Shown here: one piece after another, positions 35,403 to 46,912 of the stretch | Numbering within the stretch: position 1 is the first letter of the stretch | Layout of the letters: every line of letters begins with the position of its first letter | From: Sphingobacteriales bacterium | Lineage (GTDB): Bacteria > Bacteroidota > Bacteroidia > Sphingobacteriales > Sphingobacteriaceae | Assembly: GCA_028288165.1 (NCBI GenBank) | Contig: JAQBOG010000021.1 | Span: 90,615 to 154,614 of the forward strand | Direction: 5' to 3' | Length of the DNA: 64,000 nucleotides | The notes under the pieces: model-generated | Seen by the model: the letters and a program-made list of their open reading frames with translations, nothing else | Database searches by the model: none | Told to the model about the DNA's origin: nothing | Made by a program: the position numbers and the translations under genes

Positions 35403-38400
35403 TTACGCCTCTACTTCTTCTTTCTTAGAAGCAAGTAGCTTATCGTATTCTTCTTGTGAACCTACAATGATACGCTCATAGTGACGTAAGCCAGTACCTG
35501 AAGGAATTAAGTGACCAACGATCACGTTCTCTTTCAATCCAAGTAAATTATCACGTTTACCACTAATTGCAGCCTCATTTAACACCTTAGTAGTTTCCTG
35601 GAAGGAAGCAGCAGAGATGAAAGATTTGGTACCTAATGATGCACGAGTAATACCTTGAAGCATTTGACTTGAAGTAGCAGCAATTGCATCCCTCACCTCA
35701 GCAAGCTTCATATCCTTACGTTTAAGTATAGAATTTTCATCTCTTAGCTTACGTATGGTAATTATCTGACCTGCTTTCAAAGTAGTAGAATCACCTGGCT
35801 CCGTAACTACTTTTTTGTCATACATATCATCATTTTCAAGCATGAAATCCCAACGATCAACCAATTCTTTCTCAAGAAAACGAGTATCACCTGCATCTTC
35901 GATCAGAACTTTCTGCATCATTCTATGAACAATAGTTTCAAAGTGCTTATCATTGATTTTAACACCCTGTAAACGGTAAACCTCTTGGATACCATTAACT
36001 AAATATTCTTGAACTGCAGCAGGGCCCTTAATTGCTAAAATATCAGCAGGAGAAATAGAACCATCTGACAAAGGCATACCAGCCTTCACAAAGTCATTAT
36101 CCTGTACTAAAATATGTTTAGACAATGGTACCAAGTATTTCTTGATTTGACCGTCTTTTGATTCAATTGAAATTTCACGGTTACCACGTTTAATTCCACC
36201 AAGTGTTACAACACCATCAATTTCAGTAACTACTGCTGGATTAGATGGATTACGTGCTTCAAATAACTCAGTTACACGAGGTAAACCACCGGTAATATCA
36301 CGAGTTTTTCCAGTAGAACGAGGAATTTTAACAATTACTTGTCCCATTTTAACTTTCTCGCCTTCTTCTACAGCAATGTGAGCTCCTACCGGGATGTTAT
36401 AACCTTTCAAACCATTACCTTTTGTATCCGAAACACGAATAATAGGGTTTTTAGTTTTATCACGTGTATCAATAATAACTTTTTCACGGTGACCAGTTTG
36501 ATCATCAGATTCCTCACGGAAAGTGATACCTTCAATGATAGCCTCAAACTCAGCAACACCTTCAAATTCTGAAATAATTACTGCGTTATATGGATCCCAG
36601 CTACAGATACGATCTCCTTTGAAAATTCTTGCTCCATCTTTAACATACAAATAAGCTCCGTAAGGAATGTTATTTGCCATGATCATTTTGTTAGTAGTCG
36701 GTTCGATGATCCTGAACTCGCCAGAACGTCCAAGAACCACTTCAACAGGGCCCTCTTCAGTTTCATGACTAACCGTTCTCACGTTTTCAAACTCGATGAT
36801 ACCTTCAAATTTAGCATGGATTTGTGATTCTGCCGCGATGTTTGATGCGGTACCACCCACGTGGAATGTACGAAGTGTTAACTGTGTACCTGGCTCACCG
36901 ATTGACTGAGCAGCAATTACACCAACAGCCTCACCCATTTGGACACGTTTACCAGTAGCAAGGTTACGTCCATAACACAGTGCACAAACACCACGTTTAC
37001 TTTCGCAAGTTAATACTGAACGAATTTCAATTCCATCAAGCGGAGAATTTTCAATCTTAATTGCAATATGTTCTTCAATATCGTGACCAGCCGAAACTAA
37101 TAGTTCATTAGTAAGTGGATCAATAACATCATGCACTGAAGTTCTACCTAAAATACGATCATATAAAGGCTCAATAACATCTTCATTGTCTTTCAATGCA
37201 GTTGTGTAAATACCTCTTAAAGTACCACAATCTACATCACCAACAATCATATCTTGAGCAACATCATGCAAACGACGAGTTAAGTAACCAGCATCCGCTG
37301 TTTTCAATGCCGTATCCGCTAAACCTTTACGTGCACCGTGGGTTGAGATAAAGTATTCCAATACAGACAAACCTTCTTTAAAGTTTGATAAGATTGGATT
37401 TTCAATAATCTCACCACCAGAGCCAGATTTTTGCGGTTTTGCCATCAAACCTCTCATTCCGCATAACTGACGAATTTGTTCTTTCGAACCACGAGCACCT
37501 GAATCAAGCATCATGTAAACAGAGTTAAAACCCTGGTTATCACTCGATAATTGATTCATTACATTTGATGTAAGCCTATTGTTAATACGAGTCCAAATAT
37601 CAATAACCTGATTATAGCGCTCATTGTTAGTAATGAATCCCATGTTATAGTTATTCGTTACCTCTTCAACCTCTTTAGTAGCCTGTCCGATCAAATCAGC
37701 TTTTTCTGCAGGAATATTTAAATCTTGTAGATTAAATGATAATCCTCCCTGGAATGCCATTTGGAAACCTAATTCCTTAATATCATCCAAGAACTCAGCA
37801 GCACGAGCCATTCCTGTTGCTTTAACAACTTCACCAATAATATCACGAAGTGATTTCTTAGTTAAAAGCTCATTAATGTAACCAACTTCTTTAGGAACTC
37901 GTTGATTGAACAATACACGACCAACAGTAGTATCGATAATTTTGTTAACGATATTTCCGTCTTTCTCTTTCACAAAAGTTTTAACTTTTATAAAAGCATG
38001 TAAGTCAAGTTTCTTCTCGTTGTAAGATATAATTACTTCTTCTGGAGAGTAGAAAATTTGATCCTGTCCTTTAACAACACGACCTTCATCTGTTCTACGT
38101 CCTTTTGTTATATAGTATAATCCCAAAACCATATCCTGAGAAGGTACAGTAATAGGAGTACCATTAGCTGGATTTAGAATGTTGTGAGATGCTAGCATCA
38201 GCATTTGGGCTTCCAAAATTGCAGCATTACCTAAGGGTAAATGCACCGCCATCTGGTCACCGTCAAAATCCGCATTGAATGCAGTACAAACAAGTGGGTG
38301 TAATTGGATAGCTTTTCCTTCAATTAATTTAGGTTGAAAAGACTGTATACCTAAACGGTGAAGTGTAGGAGCTCTATTCAGTAATACTGGATGGCCTTTT

Positions 38401-39689
38401 AATACATTCTCAAGAATATCCCAAACTAATGGATCTTTTCTATCAACAATCTTCTTAGCTGATTTTACTGTCTTTACAACGCCTCTTTCAATCATCTTAC
38501 GAATGATGAACGGTTTGAATAGCTCAGCAGCCATATCTTTAGGTAAACCGCACTCATGCAATTTCAAGTTCGGCCCTACAACAATTACGGAACGTGCTGA
38601 ATAATCGACACGTTTACCCAGTAAGTTTTGACGGAAACGTCCTTGTTTACCTTTAAGAATATCAGAAAGTGATTTTAAAGCACGGTTACCTTCAGTCTTA
38701 ACTGCGTTTACCTTACGTGAGTTGTCAAATAACGAATCTACAGCTTCCTGTAACATCCGTTTTTCGTTACGTAAAATAACTTCCGGTGCTTTAATTTCAA
38801 TCAAACGCTTTAAACGGTTATTACGGATAATAACACGACGATATAAATCATTTAAATCGGAAGTAGCAAAGCGACCACCTTCTAGTGGAACAAGAGGACG
38901 TAATTCTGGTGGAATAACTGGAACAATCTTAACGATCATCCACTCAGGATTATTCTCAATCCGACTTCTGGCACCTCTAAAAGCTTCAACTACCTGAAGG
39001 CGTTTTAAAGCTTCGTTTTTACGTTGTTGAGATGTTTCATTTGCCGCTTGATGGCGTAGATCATAAGACAATTGATCTAAATCAAGGCGTTTTAATAAAT
39101 CTTCAAGAGCATCAGCACCCATTTTAGCAATGAATTTCTGAGGATCTTTATCATCCAGATATTGATTTTCCTTCGGAAGAGTATCCAATATATCCAGATA
39201 TTCTTCTTCAGTAAGGAAATCCATTTTCAGGATTCCGTCACCTTCTTTTATACCCGGTTGAATAACTACATAACGCTCGTAATAAATAATAAGATCTAAT
39301 TTCTTAGTAGGTAGGCCTAATAAGTAACCAATCTTATTTGGTAAGGAGCGGAAATACCATATATGAGCAACAGGAACAACCAAATTGATGTGCCCCATAC
39401 GCTCACGACGTACTTTCTTTTCTGTTACTTCAACACCACAACGGTCACAAACGATCCCTTTATAACGAATACGCTTGTATTTTCCGCAATGACATTCGTA
39501 ATCCTTCACAGGACCGAAAATACGCTCACAGAATAAACCATCACGCTCAGGCTTGTAGGTCCGATAGTTGATAGTTTCAGGTTTTAACACCTCTCCACTT
39601 GAACGCTCCAGAATTGATTCCGGAGATGCCAAGCTAATGGTTATCGAGGTGAAATTACTTTTGATTTTATTATCTTTTTTATAAGACAT
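35403..39689 (-). CDS. rpoC: RNA polymerase subunit beta'
   Basis: 1428 residues, normal length for Bacteroidota. N-terminal zinc site [20 protein letters not shown] then [20 protein letters not shown]; active-centre [16 protein letters not shown] near 470; second zinc cluster in [19 protein letters not shown]; bridge/trigger region [20 protein letters not shown]. Last gene of the secE-nusG-rplKAJL-rpoBC operon, 85 bases after rpoB; the gap is filled by a heptamer inverted repeat. Followed by a strong terminator. Confidence 0.98.
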   Translation of the reverse strand: MSYKKDNKIKSNFTSITISLASPESILERSSGEVLKPETINYRTYKPERDGLFCERIFGPVKDYECHCGKYKRIRYKGIVCDRCGVEVTEKKVRRERMGHINLVVPVAHIWYFRSLPNKIGYLLGLPTKKLDLIIYYERYVVIQPGIKEGDGILKMDFLTEEEYLDILDTLPKENQYLDDKDPQKFIAKMGADALEDLLKRLDLDQLSYDLRHQAANETSQQRKNEALKRLQVVEAFRGARSRIENNPEWMIVKIVPVIPPELRPLVPLEGGRFATSDLNDLYRRVIIRNNRLKRLIEIKAPEVILRNEKRMLQEAVDSLFDNSRKVNAVKTEGNRALKSLSDILKGKQGRFRQNLLGKRVDYSARSVIVVGPNLKLHECGLPKDMAAELFKPFIIRKMIERGVVKTVKSAKKIVDRKDPLVWDILENVLKGHPVLLNRAPTLHRLGIQSFQPKLIEGKAIQLHPLVCTAFNADFDGDQMAVHLPLGNAAILEAQMLMLASHNILNPANGTPITVPSQDMVLGLYYITKGRRTDEGRVVKGQDQIFYSPEEVIISYNEKKLDLHAFIKVKTFVKEKDGNIVNKIIDTTVGRVLFNQRVPKEVGYINELLTKKSLRDIIGEVVKATGMARAAEFLDDIKELGFQMAFQGGLSFNLQDLNIPAEKADLIGQATKEVEEVTNNYNMGFITNNERYNQVIDIWTRINNRLTSNVMNQLSSDNQGFNSVYMMLDSGARGSKEQIRQLCGMRGLMAKPQKSGSGGEIIENPILSNFKEGLSVLEYFISTHGARKGLADTALKTADAGYLTRRLHDVAQDMIVGDVDCGTLRGIYTTALKDNEDVIEPLYDRILGRTSVHDVIDPLTNELLVSAGHDIEEHIAIKIENSPLDGIEIRSVLTCESKRGVCALCYGRNLATGKRVQMGEAVGVIAAQSIGEPGTQLTLRTFHVGGTASNIAAESQIHAKFEGIIEFENVRTVSHETEEGPVEVVLGRSGEFRIIEPTTNKMIMANNIPYGAYLYVKDGARIFKGDRICSWDPYNAVIISEFEGVAEFEAIIEGITFREESDDQTGHREKVIIDTRDKTKNPIIRVSDTKGNGLKGYNIPVGAHIAVEEGEKVKMGQVIVKIPRSTGKTRDITGGLPRVTELFEARNPSNPAVVTEIDGVVTLGGIKRGNREISIESKDGQIKKYLVPLSKHILVQDNDFVKAGMPLSDGSISPADILAIKGPAAVQEYLVNGIQEVYRLQGVKINDKHFETIVHRMMQKVLIEDAGDTRFLEKELVDRWDFMLENDDMYDKKVVTEPGDSTTLKAGQIITIRKLRDENSILKRKDMKLAEVRDAIAATSSQMLQGITRASLGTKSFISAASFQETTKVLNEAAISGKRDNLLGLKENVIVGHLIPSGTGLRHYERIIVGSQEEYDKLLASKKEEVEA

Positions 39690-39700
39690 AGCTCTTTTTT

Positions 39701-39779
39701 AAGTTGTAAGTTGTAGGTTGTAAGTTGTATGTCCAAGCTTAAAAACTTATAACATACAACTTATAACTTACTACTTAAT
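39701..39779. repeat. Heptamer-built inverted repeat at the rpoB stop / rpoC leader
   Basis: Left arm: AAGTTGT AAGTTGT AGGTTGT AAGTTGT (39701-39728), each written here as a unit. Right arm: ACTTATA ACATACA ACTTATA ACTTACT ACTTAAT (39745-39779), the last unit running over the rpoB stop codon. The arms are imperfectly complementary over about 30 bases and fold as a long hairpin in the mRNA. The repeat fills nearly all the gap. Confidence 0.8.
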
Positions 39780-42700
39780 CTAATGTGATATCTAAACCTA
39801 AACCTCTTAATTCATGAACCAATACATTGAATGATTCAGGAACAGAAGGAGTTGGAAGGGTTTCACCCTTAACAATTGCTTCATAGGTTTTAGCACGTCC
39901 TACAACATCATCAGACTTAACAGTCAAAATCTCTTGTAGAATATTAGCAGCACCAAATGCTTCAAGTGCCCAAACCTCCATCTCACCAAAACGCTGACCA
40001 CCGAATTGAGCTTTACCACCCAATGGTTGTTGTGTAATTAATGAATATGGCCCGATTGAACGTGCGTGCATCTTGTCATCAACCATGTGACCAAGTTTCA
40101 ACATATAGATAATACCTACAGTTGTTTGTTGATCAAAACGATCACCTGTTAATCCATTGTATAAATAAGTACGACCGGAAGCAGGGATACCTGCTTTAGC
40201 TACCCAGCCTTCAACTTCATCGTGTGAAGCACCATCAAATATTGGAGTTGCGAATTTCATACCCAATTCCTTACCAGCCCATCCTAAAACAGTCTCGTAA
40301 ATTTGACCAAGGTTCATCCGTGAAGGTACACCTAGCGGGTTTAACACAATATCAACCGGCGTTCCATCTTCAAGGAAAGGCATATCTTCATCACGTACAA
40401 TACGTGCAACAATACCCTTATTACCATGTCGGCCCGCCATCTTATCTCCTACTTTAAGCTTACGCTTTTTAGCGAGATATACTTTAGCCATTTGAACAAT
40501 ACCTGATGGTAACTCATCCCCTACACTGATTGCAAACTTATCACGTTTGTAAGCACCAAGTTCTTCGTTAAGCTTAATGTTATAATTGTGAAGAGTTTGT
40601 TTGATCAACTCATTCTTGTCTTCATCAGTAGTCCACTTGGTTGGATTAACGTTAGCGAACTCAAGCTCAGTTAAAACCTTTTGTGTGAATTTTACGCCTT
40701 TAGCAACTAATAACTCTTTGTAAACATTATAAACACCTTGAGAAGTTTTACCATTAACAATGGTGAATAACTTATCAATTAATGATTCTTTAAGTTCCTT
40801 TGTTGCTTTGTTATGTCTAGCGTCTAATTTCTCAATAGCTGATTTTTCTTCAGCTTTCGTTGTTTTCTTAGCACGAGAGAATAGTTTTGTATCGATAACT
40901 ACACCAGCAATAGAAGGAGGAGTTTTTAACGATGCATCTTTCACATCACCTGCTTTATCTCCAAAAATTGCTCTTAGTAGTTTTTCTTCAGGAGATGGAT
41001 CAGACTCTCCTTTTGGAGTAATCTTACCGATAAGAATATCGCCTTCCTTAACTTCAGCACCTACTCTAATAATTCCATTCTCATCTAGATCTTTAGTAGC
41101 TTCTTCAGAAACATTTGGGATATCAGGAGTTAACTCTTCCTCACCTCTTTTTGTATCACGAACCTCTAATTCAAATTCTTCAATATGAAGAGATGTGAAT
41201 ATATCTTGAGATACAACACGCTCAGAAATTACAATCGCATCCTCAAAGTTATATCCTTGCCAAGGCATGAATGCTACTTTCAAGTTTCTTCCTAATGCAA
41301 GTTCACCGTCTTGAGTTGCGTAACCTTCGCAAAGAACCTGACCTTTTTTAACTTGTTGGCCTTTTTTAACAATTGGCTTTAAGTTGATACAAGTACTCTG
41401 ATTCGTTTTCTTGAACTTAATTAATCTGTAAGATTTAACCTCACCATCAAATGATACTAAAACGTCATCTTCATTTCTTTCGTAACGAATTTTGATTTCA
41501 TTAGCATCAACATATTCAACTACACCGTTTCCTTCAGCATTAATTAGTGTACGAGAATCTCTTGCAACTCTGCCTTCCAAACCAGTGCCAACAATCGGAG
41601 CTTCAGGACGTAACAAAGGTACAGCCTGACGCTGCATGTTTGATCCCATCAATGCACGGTTGGCATCATCATGCTCCAAGAAAGGAATTAATGATGCAGC
41701 AATTGATGTAATTTGATTCGGCGCAATATCCATTAAATCAAGCTTTGTTGGCTCAATTACAGGGAAGTCACCTTCATATCTAGCTTTAACATGTGGATTC
41801 TCGAAAACACCGTTATCATCATAAACAGCATTTGCTTGTCCAATGGTTTTTCCTTCTTCGTCTTCCGCTGATAAATAAATAACAGGCTCTTCAACAACTA
41901 CACGACCATTATCTACTTTCCGGTAAGGAGTTTCGATAAAGCCTAAATTGTTAATTTTTGCATGTACGCAAAGAGAAGAAATCAAACCAATGTTTGGTCC
42001 TTCAGGAGTTTCAATAGTACATAACCTACCGTAGTGAGTATAATGTACGTCACGAACCTCAAAACCTGCACGCTCACGAGATAAACCACCTGGGCCTAAA
42101 GCTGATAAACGACGCTTGTGCGTAATTTCTGCTAAAGGATTGGTTTGATCCATAAATTGTGATAATTGATTTGTTCCGAAGAACGAATTTATCACAGATG
42201 AAAGCGTACGAGCATTAATCAAGTCGGTTGGAGTAAATACCTCGTTGTCACGGATATTCATTCTTTCACGAATAGTACGAGCCATACGTGCCAATCCTAC
42301 GCCAAACTGAGCATATAATTGTTCACCAACAGTACGAACACGACGATTTGATAAGTGATCAATATCATCCACCTCAGCCTTAGAATTGATCAATTTGATC
42401 AAATATTTGACAATGGCAATGATATCTTGTTTTGTTAAAACTTTAGTCTCAACAGGAGTATTCAACTTAAGTTTACGGTTAATGCGGTATCTACCAACAT
42501 CTCCCAAATCATATCTTTTATCAGAAAAGAATAAACGATCGATGATACCACGAGCAGTTTCCTCATCAGGTGGTTCAGCGTTACGTAATTGTCGGTAAAT
42601 ATGCTCAACCGCTTCTTTTTCTGAATTAGACGTATCTTTTTGTAATGTATTATATATAATGGTATAATCACCGCTGTTAATCGCATCATCTTTCGTCAAG

Positions 42701-43584
42701 ATAACGGTTTTAACGCCAGCATCAATGATCATATCGATGTGCTCATCTTCTAAAACAGTTTCCCGTTCCATAATGATTTCATTACGGTCAATTGAAACTA
42801 CTTCACCAGTATCCTCATCCACAAAATCTTCCACCCATTTCCTTAAAACTCTGGCAGCGAGTTTACGGCCAATGAATTTTTTCAGACCTGATTTACTTAC
42901 TTTAACTTCATCGGCTAATTCAAATAATTCAAGAATATCTTTATCGTCCGAATAACCGATTGCACGTAGTAATGTAGTAACTGGGAATTTTTTCTTACGG
43001 TCAATATAAGCATACATGACGTTATTAACGTCCGTAGCAAACTCAATCCATGATCCCTTAAATGGAATTACACGAGCTGAATATAATTTGGTTCCGTTTG
43101 TATGGCGGCTTTGACCGAAAAATACACCTGGTGATCTATGTAATTGAGATACAATTACGCGTTCAGCACCATTTATAACGAAAGTTCCTTTAGGAGTCAT
43201 GTAAGGGATTGTTCCCAAATAAACATCCTGAACTATCGTTTCAAAATCTTCATGTTCAGCATCATTACAAGAAAGCTTAAGCTTTGCTTTTAATGGAACA
43301 CTATAAGTTAATCCACGATCAATACACTCTGGTATATCATAACGAGGCGGATCAATGAAATAATCAAGAAATTCCAGTACAAAGATGTTTCTTGAATCAG
43401 AGATCGGAAAGTTCTCAGAAAACACTTTAAACAAACCTTCTTGATGACGGTTGTCTGATGTAGTTTCTAACTGAAAAAATTCCCTGAAAGACTGTAACTG
43501 CACGTCCAGAAAGTCAGGATAATCCAAAACATGTTTACTGGTAGCAAAATTTACTCTTTCGTTGTGCTTAATATTATTTGCCAA
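39775..43584 (-). CDS. rpoB: RNA polymerase subunit beta
   Basis: 1269 residues. [20 protein letters not shown] near 145, the rifampicin region [20 protein letters not shown] (DQTN, HKRR and LGPGGL in order, about 490-520), [13 protein letters not shown] near 1060 and [20 protein letters not shown] near 1175. Catalytic core of RNA polymerase with beta'. A stable hairpin separates it from rplL 95 bases upstream, a likely attenuation or processing point that sets subunit versus ribosomal protein levels. Confidence 0.98.
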   Translation of the reverse strand: MANNIKHNERVNFATSKHVLDYPDFLDVQLQSFREFFQLETTSDNRHQEGLFKVFSENFPISDSRNIFVLEFLDYFIDPPRYDIPECIDRGLTYSVPLKAKLKLSCNDAEHEDFETIVQDVYLGTIPYMTPKGTFVINGAERVIVSQLHRSPGVFFGQSRHTNGTKLYSARVIPFKGSWIEFATDVNNVMYAYIDRKKKFPVTTLLRAIGYSDDKDILELFELADEVKVSKSGLKKFIGRKLAARVLRKWVEDFVDEDTGEVVSIDRNEIIMERETVLEDEHIDMIIDAGVKTVILTKDDAINSGDYTIIYNTLQKDTSNSEKEAVEHIYRQLRNAEPPDEETARGIIDRLFFSDKRYDLGDVGRYRINRKLKLNTPVETKVLTKQDIIAIVKYLIKLINSKAEVDDIDHLSNRRVRTVGEQLYAQFGVGLARMARTIRERMNIRDNEVFTPTDLINARTLSSVINSFFGTNQLSQFMDQTNPLAEITHKRRLSALGPGGLSRERAGFEVRDVHYTHYGRLCTIETPEGPNIGLISSLCVHAKINNLGFIETPYRKVDNGRVVVEEPVIYLSAEDEEGKTIGQANAVYDDNGVFENPHVKARYEGDFPVIEPTKLDLMDIAPNQITSIAASLIPFLEHDDANRALMGSNMQRQAVPLLRPEAPIVGTGLEGRVARDSRTLINAEGNGVVEYVDANEIKIRYERNEDDVLVSFDGEVKSYRLIKFKKTNQSTCINLKPIVKKGQQVKKGQVLCEGYATQDGELALGRNLKVAFMPWQGYNFEDAIVISERVVSQDIFTSLHIEEFELEVRDTKRGEEELTPDIPNVSEEATKDLDENGIIRVGAEVKEGDILIGKITPKGESDPSPEEKLLRAIFGDKAGDVKDASLKTPPSIAGVVIDTKLFSRAKKTTKAEEKSAIEKLDARHNKATKELKESLIDKLFTIVNGKTSQGVYNVYKELLVAKGVKFTQKVLTELEFANVNPTKWTTDEDKNELIKQTLHNYNIKLNEELGAYKRDKFAISVGDELPSGIVQMAKVYLAKKRKLKVGDKMAGRHGNKGIVARIVRDEDMPFLEDGTPVDIVLNPLGVPSRMNLGQIYETVLGWAGKELGMKFATPIFDGASHDEVEGWVAKAGIPASGRTYLYNGLTGDRFDQQTTVGIIYMLKLGHMVDDKMHARSIGPYSLITQQPLGGKAQFGGQRFGEMEVWALEAFGAANILQEILTVKSDDVVGRAKTYEAIVKGETLPTPSVPESFNVLVHELRGLGLDITLD

Positions 43585-43678
43585 GGGACTGAGATTTTTA
43601 GTTTAGTAAATAAACTTCGACTTCTTTTTCCTTAGAGGATTTGTGAGTCAAACAAATGGGTATTATACAAATGGCAAT

Positions 43679-43702
43679 AGACCCCGACGAAAATCGGGGT
43701 CT
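43679..43702 (-). terminator. Attenuator/processing hairpin between rplL and rpoB
   Basis: AGACCCCGA (43679-43687) with TCGGGGTCT (43694-43702), perfect 9-pair GC-rich stem, loop CGAAAA. It lacks a T-run on the minus strand, so partial termination or RNase processing fits better than full termination. It is 30 bases after the rplL stop. Confidence 0.6.
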
Positions 43703-43731
43703 AAGACCATTAATTATATAAGTTAAAGAAA

Positions 43732-44109
43732 TTACTTAACTTCAACAGTAGCTCCAGCTTCTTCTAATTGTTGTTTAAGAGCTTGTGCTTCTTCTTTAGA
43801 AACACCAGTTTTAACTTCTTTTGGTGCGCTATCAACTAAATCTTTAGCTTCTTTCAAACCTAAACCAGTTAAGTCTTTTACTAATTTAACTACAGCTAAT
43901 TTAGAACCACCAGCTTCTTTTAATATTACATCAAACGCAGTTTGTTCTGCAGGAGCAGCAGGTGCATCACCACCACCAGCAGGTGCAGCAACTACAGCAG
44001 CAGCAGCTGGCTCAATACCATACTCATCTTTCAATATTTGAGCTAGTTCATTAACTTCTTTTACTGTCAAGTTTACTAATTGCTCAGCAAACGCTTTTAA
44101 ATCCGCCAT
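43732..44109 (-). CDS. rplL: Ribosomal protein bL12 (L7/L12)
   Basis: 125 residues. N-terminal dimerisation helix [20 protein letters not shown], Ala/Gly-rich hinge (about 38-52), and C-terminal domain KTAF-type block [20 protein letters not shown] then [17 protein letters not shown]. Stalk protein that recruits GTPase factors such as EF-Tu to the ribosome. Lies 56 bases after rplJ. Confidence 0.97.
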   Translation of the reverse strand: MADLKAFAEQLVNLTVKEVNELAQILKDEYGIEPAAAAVVAAPAGGGDAPAAPAEQTAFDVILKEAGGSKLAVVKLVKDLTGLGLKEAKDLVDSAPKEVKTGVSKEEAQALKQQLEEAGATVEVK

Positions 44110-44165
44110 TTTATTTAAATTTTAATTCTTTTATGATTAATGTTTTTTAGAACTTAAGGTGTTCT

Positions 44166-44684
44166 TTAACCTCTTTCTTGTAAAGTTTTAACGATTCCGG
44201 CAAGTTTATTACCTCCAGATTGTAATCCAGAAATAACGTTCTTAGCAGGAGATTGAAGTAATGCAATGATATCTGCAACCAATTCTTCCTTAGATTTAAG
44301 GTTAACTAATGCGTCAAGTTGACTATCTCCAATAAAGATTGCTGTATCAATGTATGCTGCTTTTAAAATTGGTTTCTCACCAGCTTTTCTTAGTTGTTTG
44401 ATCAACTTAGCAGGAGCATTTGCTGTTTTTGAAAACATAATTGATGATGCACCTTTAAGAACATCATACATTTCTGTATAATCACCACCAGCAGCTTCCA
44501 TCGCTTTTCTGATCAGCGTATTTTTTGCTACTTGAATCTTAATATCGCTTTCAAAACATTTACGGCGAATGTTATTGATTTTAGCTACAGATAAATCAGC
44601 AGTATCAGTAATATAAAAATTACCATACTCTTGTATCTGCTCTGTTAAAGCAACAACAAATTCTTGTTTTTCTTCTCTGTTCAT
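44166..44684 (-). CDS. rplJ: Ribosomal protein uL10
   Basis: 172 residues. NREEKQEFVVALTEQIQEYG, RRKCFESDIKIQVAKNTLIR and the C-terminal helix that carries L12 dimers. Base of the stalk bound to 23S rRNA together with uL11. Two bases after rplA. Family members with rplL commonly autoregulate through the L10 leader, but the tiny gap here leaves no room for the E. coli-type leader upstream of rplJ. Confidence 0.97.
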   Translation of the reverse strand: MNREEKQEFVVALTEQIQEYGNFYITDTADLSVAKINNIRRKCFESDIKIQVAKNTLIRKAMEAAGGDYTEMYDVLKGASSIMFSKTANAPAKLIKQLRKAGEKPILKAAYIDTAIFIGDSQLDALVNLKSKEELVADIIALLQSPAKNVISGLQSGGNKLAGIVKTLQERG

Positions 44685-44686
44685 GA

Positions 44687-45385
44687 TTAGATCCCCGCTA
44701 CTGATTTAGTTTCAATTGCAATTCCAGGACTCATTGTAGAAGACATGTGAATGCTTTTAAAATAGGTTCCTTTTGCAGCTGAAGGCTTTAATTTAGAAAT
44801 GGTTTGAATTACTTCTAACGCATTTTCATAAAGTTTATCTGCTGAAAACGATACCTTTCCTACTGAAGCATGAATGATACCTGTTTTATCTACTTTGAAA
44901 TCAATTTTACCGCCTTTAACATCAGTAACTGCTTTTCCAACTTCAGGAGTAACTGTACCTGATTTAGGGTTAGGCATTAGGTTACGAGGTCCTAAAATAC
45001 GACCTAGCTTACCAACTTTCGCCATAACGCTAGGCATTGTAATAATGATGTCAACGTCAGTCCAACCACCTTCTATTTTGGCAATATATTCATCCAGGCC
45101 TACGTAATCTGCACCAGCTGCTTTAGCTTCTTCTTCCTTATCAGGAGTACATAAAACTAAAACACGTACAGTCTTACCAGTACCATGAGGAAGTGTTGCA
45201 ATACCACGAACCATTTGGTTCGCTTTACGTGGATCTACACCTAAGCGTACATCAATATCCACTGAAGCGTCAAATTTGGTAGTGGTAATATCTTTAACTA
45301 AAGCGCTAGCTTGTTCTAAAGAGTATGCCTTTCCTGCCTCAATTTTGGAATGTGCCTGTTTTTGATTTTTTGTTAATCTAGCCAC
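44687..45385 (-). CDS. rplA: Ribosomal protein uL1
   Basis: 232 residues. [20 protein letters not shown] near 41, [15 protein letters not shown] near 64 and the signature [20 protein letters not shown] near 119. L1 stalk protein; in many bacteria it represses its own operon by binding the rplK leader. 22 bases after rplK. Confidence 0.97.
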   Translation of the reverse strand: MARLTKNQKQAHSKIEAGKAYSLEQASALVKDITTTKFDASVDIDVRLGVDPRKANQMVRGIATLPHGTGKTVRVLVLCTPDKEEEAKAAGADYVGLDEYIAKIEGGWTDVDIIITMPSVMAKVGKLGRILGPRNLMPNPKSGTVTPEVGKAVTDVKGGKIDFKVDKTGIIHASVGKVSFSADKLYENALEVIQTISKLKPSAAKGTYFKSIHMSSTMSPGIAIETKSVAGI

Positions 45386-45407
45386 TTCTTAAACTGATTT
45401 GTATTAA

Positions 45408-45851
45408 TTAATTATTCCAGGGTGCATCACCGCTAACGGTAATTCCCATACTGCGTGCTGTACCTGCAACCATTTTCATAGCTGATTCTACAGTAAATGC
45501 ATTCAAGTCGGTCATTTTATCTTTTGCAATAACTTCAACCTGCTCCCAATTTATATTGGCAACTTTTTTACGGTTTGGTTCTGCAGACCCACTTTTTAAT
45601 CCAGTTACTTCCATTAATTGGATAGCAACAGGAGGGGTTTTAATGATAAATTCAAAAGACTTGTCAACATAGACAGTGATTACAACAGGTAAAACTTTAC
45701 CTGGCTTATCTTGGGTACGTGCATTGAATTGTTTGCAGAACTCCATAATGTTCACCCCTTTTGCTCCTAATGCAGGACCAACTGGAGGTGATGGATTTGC
45801 AGCGCCACCTTTGATTTGTAATTTTACTAACGCACCGACTTCTTTTGCCAT
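45408..45851 (-). CDS. rplK: Ribosomal protein uL11
   Basis: 147 residues. [20 protein letters not shown] near the N-terminus with the conserved Pro-rich loop, [14 protein letters not shown] near 34, and C-terminal RNA-binding [20 protein letters not shown] plus [10 protein letters not shown]. Binds the GTPase centre of 23S rRNA. Preceded by a 128-base gap that contains a heptamer inverted repeat. Confidence 0.97.
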   Translation of the reverse strand: MAKEVGALVKLQIKGGAANPSPPVGPALGAKGVNIMEFCKQFNARTQDKPGKVLPVVITVYVDKSFEFIIKTPPVAIQLMEVTGLKSGSAEPNRKKVANINWEQVEVIAKDKMTDLNAFTVESAMKMVAGTARSMGITVSGDAPWNN

Positions 45852-45927
45852 TTTTTAATTTATTTAGTACTTAATGTTAGTAAGTGGAAGCTCTGTAACA
45901 TTTAAGATCTTTATTGTATGGAGATTC

Positions 45928-45976
45928 GCGTAGTGCATAATGCGTAGTCGCAATACTCAATACGCTTTTCGCAATA
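45928..45976. repeat. Heptamer-built inverted repeat between nusG and rplK
   Basis: Left arm GCGTAGT GCATAAT GCGTAGT (45928-45948), right arm CGCAATA CTCAATA CGCTTTT CGCAATA (45949-45976), stopping 4 bases before the nusG stop. Arms are imperfectly complementary with a shared 7-base period. Same architecture as the rpoB/rpoC element but different sequence. Confidence 0.7.
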
Positions 45977-45979
45977 CTG

Positions 45980-46522
45980 TTATTCTTTTTCTACTTGCAT
46001 ATAATTAAGCTCAAGTGGTGTTCTTCTTCCAAAAATCTTCACCATTACCTTAAGCTTCTTCTTTTCTTCGTTGACTTCTTCAATTACTCCTGTAAATCCA
46101 TTAAATGGACCGTCCATCACTTTCACATTTTCGCCAACATAATAAGGAACATTCATTACCTCACCTTGCTCAGTCATTTCATCTACTTTACCAAGTATCC
46201 GATTAACTTCAGCTGCTCTCATAGGCACAGCATTACCTGCCTTATCACCTAGAAAACCAATTACACTATTTATATTCTTAACAATATGTTCAAGCTCACC
46301 ATCAAGTGCAGCTTCAATCAACACATAACCAGGATAATAATTACGTTCTTTAGCAATCTTTTTACCCTCCCTCATTTGATAGTATTTTTCCATAGGAATT
46401 AATACTTGAGGAATTAAATGTGAAAGACCTAAACGGTTTATCTCTGCTTCTAGATATTGCTTAACTTTTTTCTCTTTCCCGCTAACGGCTCTAACCACAT
46501 ACCATTTTAATTGATCACTCAT
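45980..46522 (-). CDS. nusG: Transcription antitermination factor NusG
   Basis: 180 residues. [20 protein letters not shown] (NGN domain) then [20 protein letters not shown], and the KOW motif [20 protein letters not shown] near 125-145. Binds RNA polymerase and couples transcription to translation and Rho. Starts 9 bases after secE. Normal length, no insertion domain. Confidence 0.97.
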   Translation of the reverse strand: MSDQLKWYVVRAVSGKEKKVKQYLEAEINRLGLSHLIPQVLIPMEKYYQMREGKKIAKERNYYPGYVLIEAALDGELEHIVKNINSVIGFLGDKAGNAVPMRAAEVNRILGKVDEMTEQGEVMNVPYYVGENVKVMDGPFNGFTGVIEEVNEEKKKLKVMVKIFGRRTPLELNYMQVEKE

Positions 46523-46531
46523 TATAAATTA

Positions 46532-46726
46532 TTAAGCCAGAGATTTATAAAATAGTTTAAGTGCGTTGCCAACAGAGTAATCCATACCAGCTACAAGTAG
46601 TGCAATAATTAGGGACGCTACTAATACAATAACAGCAGAATTTTGTAACTCTGACCAAGTTGGCCAGGTTACTTTTTCTACCATCTCAGTATAAGATTCT
46701 TTTAAAAATTCAACTACGTTAGCCAT
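46532..46726 (-). CDS. secE: Preprotein translocase subunit SecE
   Basis: 64 residues. FLKESYTEMVEKVTWPTWSE is the conserved amphipathic helix with VTWPTW, then one membrane helix NSAVIVLVASLIIALLVAGM. Clamps SecY in the inner membrane. Short single-helix form typical of most bacteria. Follows tRNA-Trp by about 14 bases. Confidence 0.95.
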   Translation of the reverse strand: MANVVEFLKESYTEMVEKVTWPTWSELQNSAVIVLVASLIIALLVAGMDYSVGNALKLFYKSLA

Positions 46727-46740
46727 ATATTTACCGTAAG

Positions 46741-46811
46741 CACGGGCACAAGGATTCGAACCCTGATCAAAGGTTTTGGAGACCTCTATTCTACCATTGA
46801 ACTATGCCCGT
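46741..46811 (-). tRNA. tRNA-Trp (CCA)
   Basis: 71 nt. Acceptor ACGGGCA pairs with TGCCCGT, discriminator G; anticodon loop CTCCAAA gives CCA; T-arm CAGGG-TTCGAAT-CCTTG. CCA end not encoded. Located between tuf and secE, the standard Bacteroidota arrangement. Confidence 0.95.
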
Positions 46812-46859
46812 GTATTTTATTTTGAAATTTTAAAACTATCAGTTTAGACTTTAGATAAC

Positions 46860-46886
46860 ATAAGTCCACCTGAAAGGTGAACTTAT
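46860..46886 (-). terminator. Hairpin after tuf
   Basis: ATAAGT (46860-46865)/ACTTAT (46881-46886) and CACCT (46867-46871)/AGGTG (46875-46879) around one mismatch, 26 bases after tuf and before tRNA-Trp. No T-run, so weak termination or a processing site is as likely as true termination. Confidence 0.35.
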
Positions 46887-46912
46887 GCATCAATTTATTT
46901 TATTGAAATTAC

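Noticed and set aside
39701..39779. CRISPR-like array
   Set aside because: Units are 7 bases without spacers and form an inverted repeat; no cas genes occur in the window.
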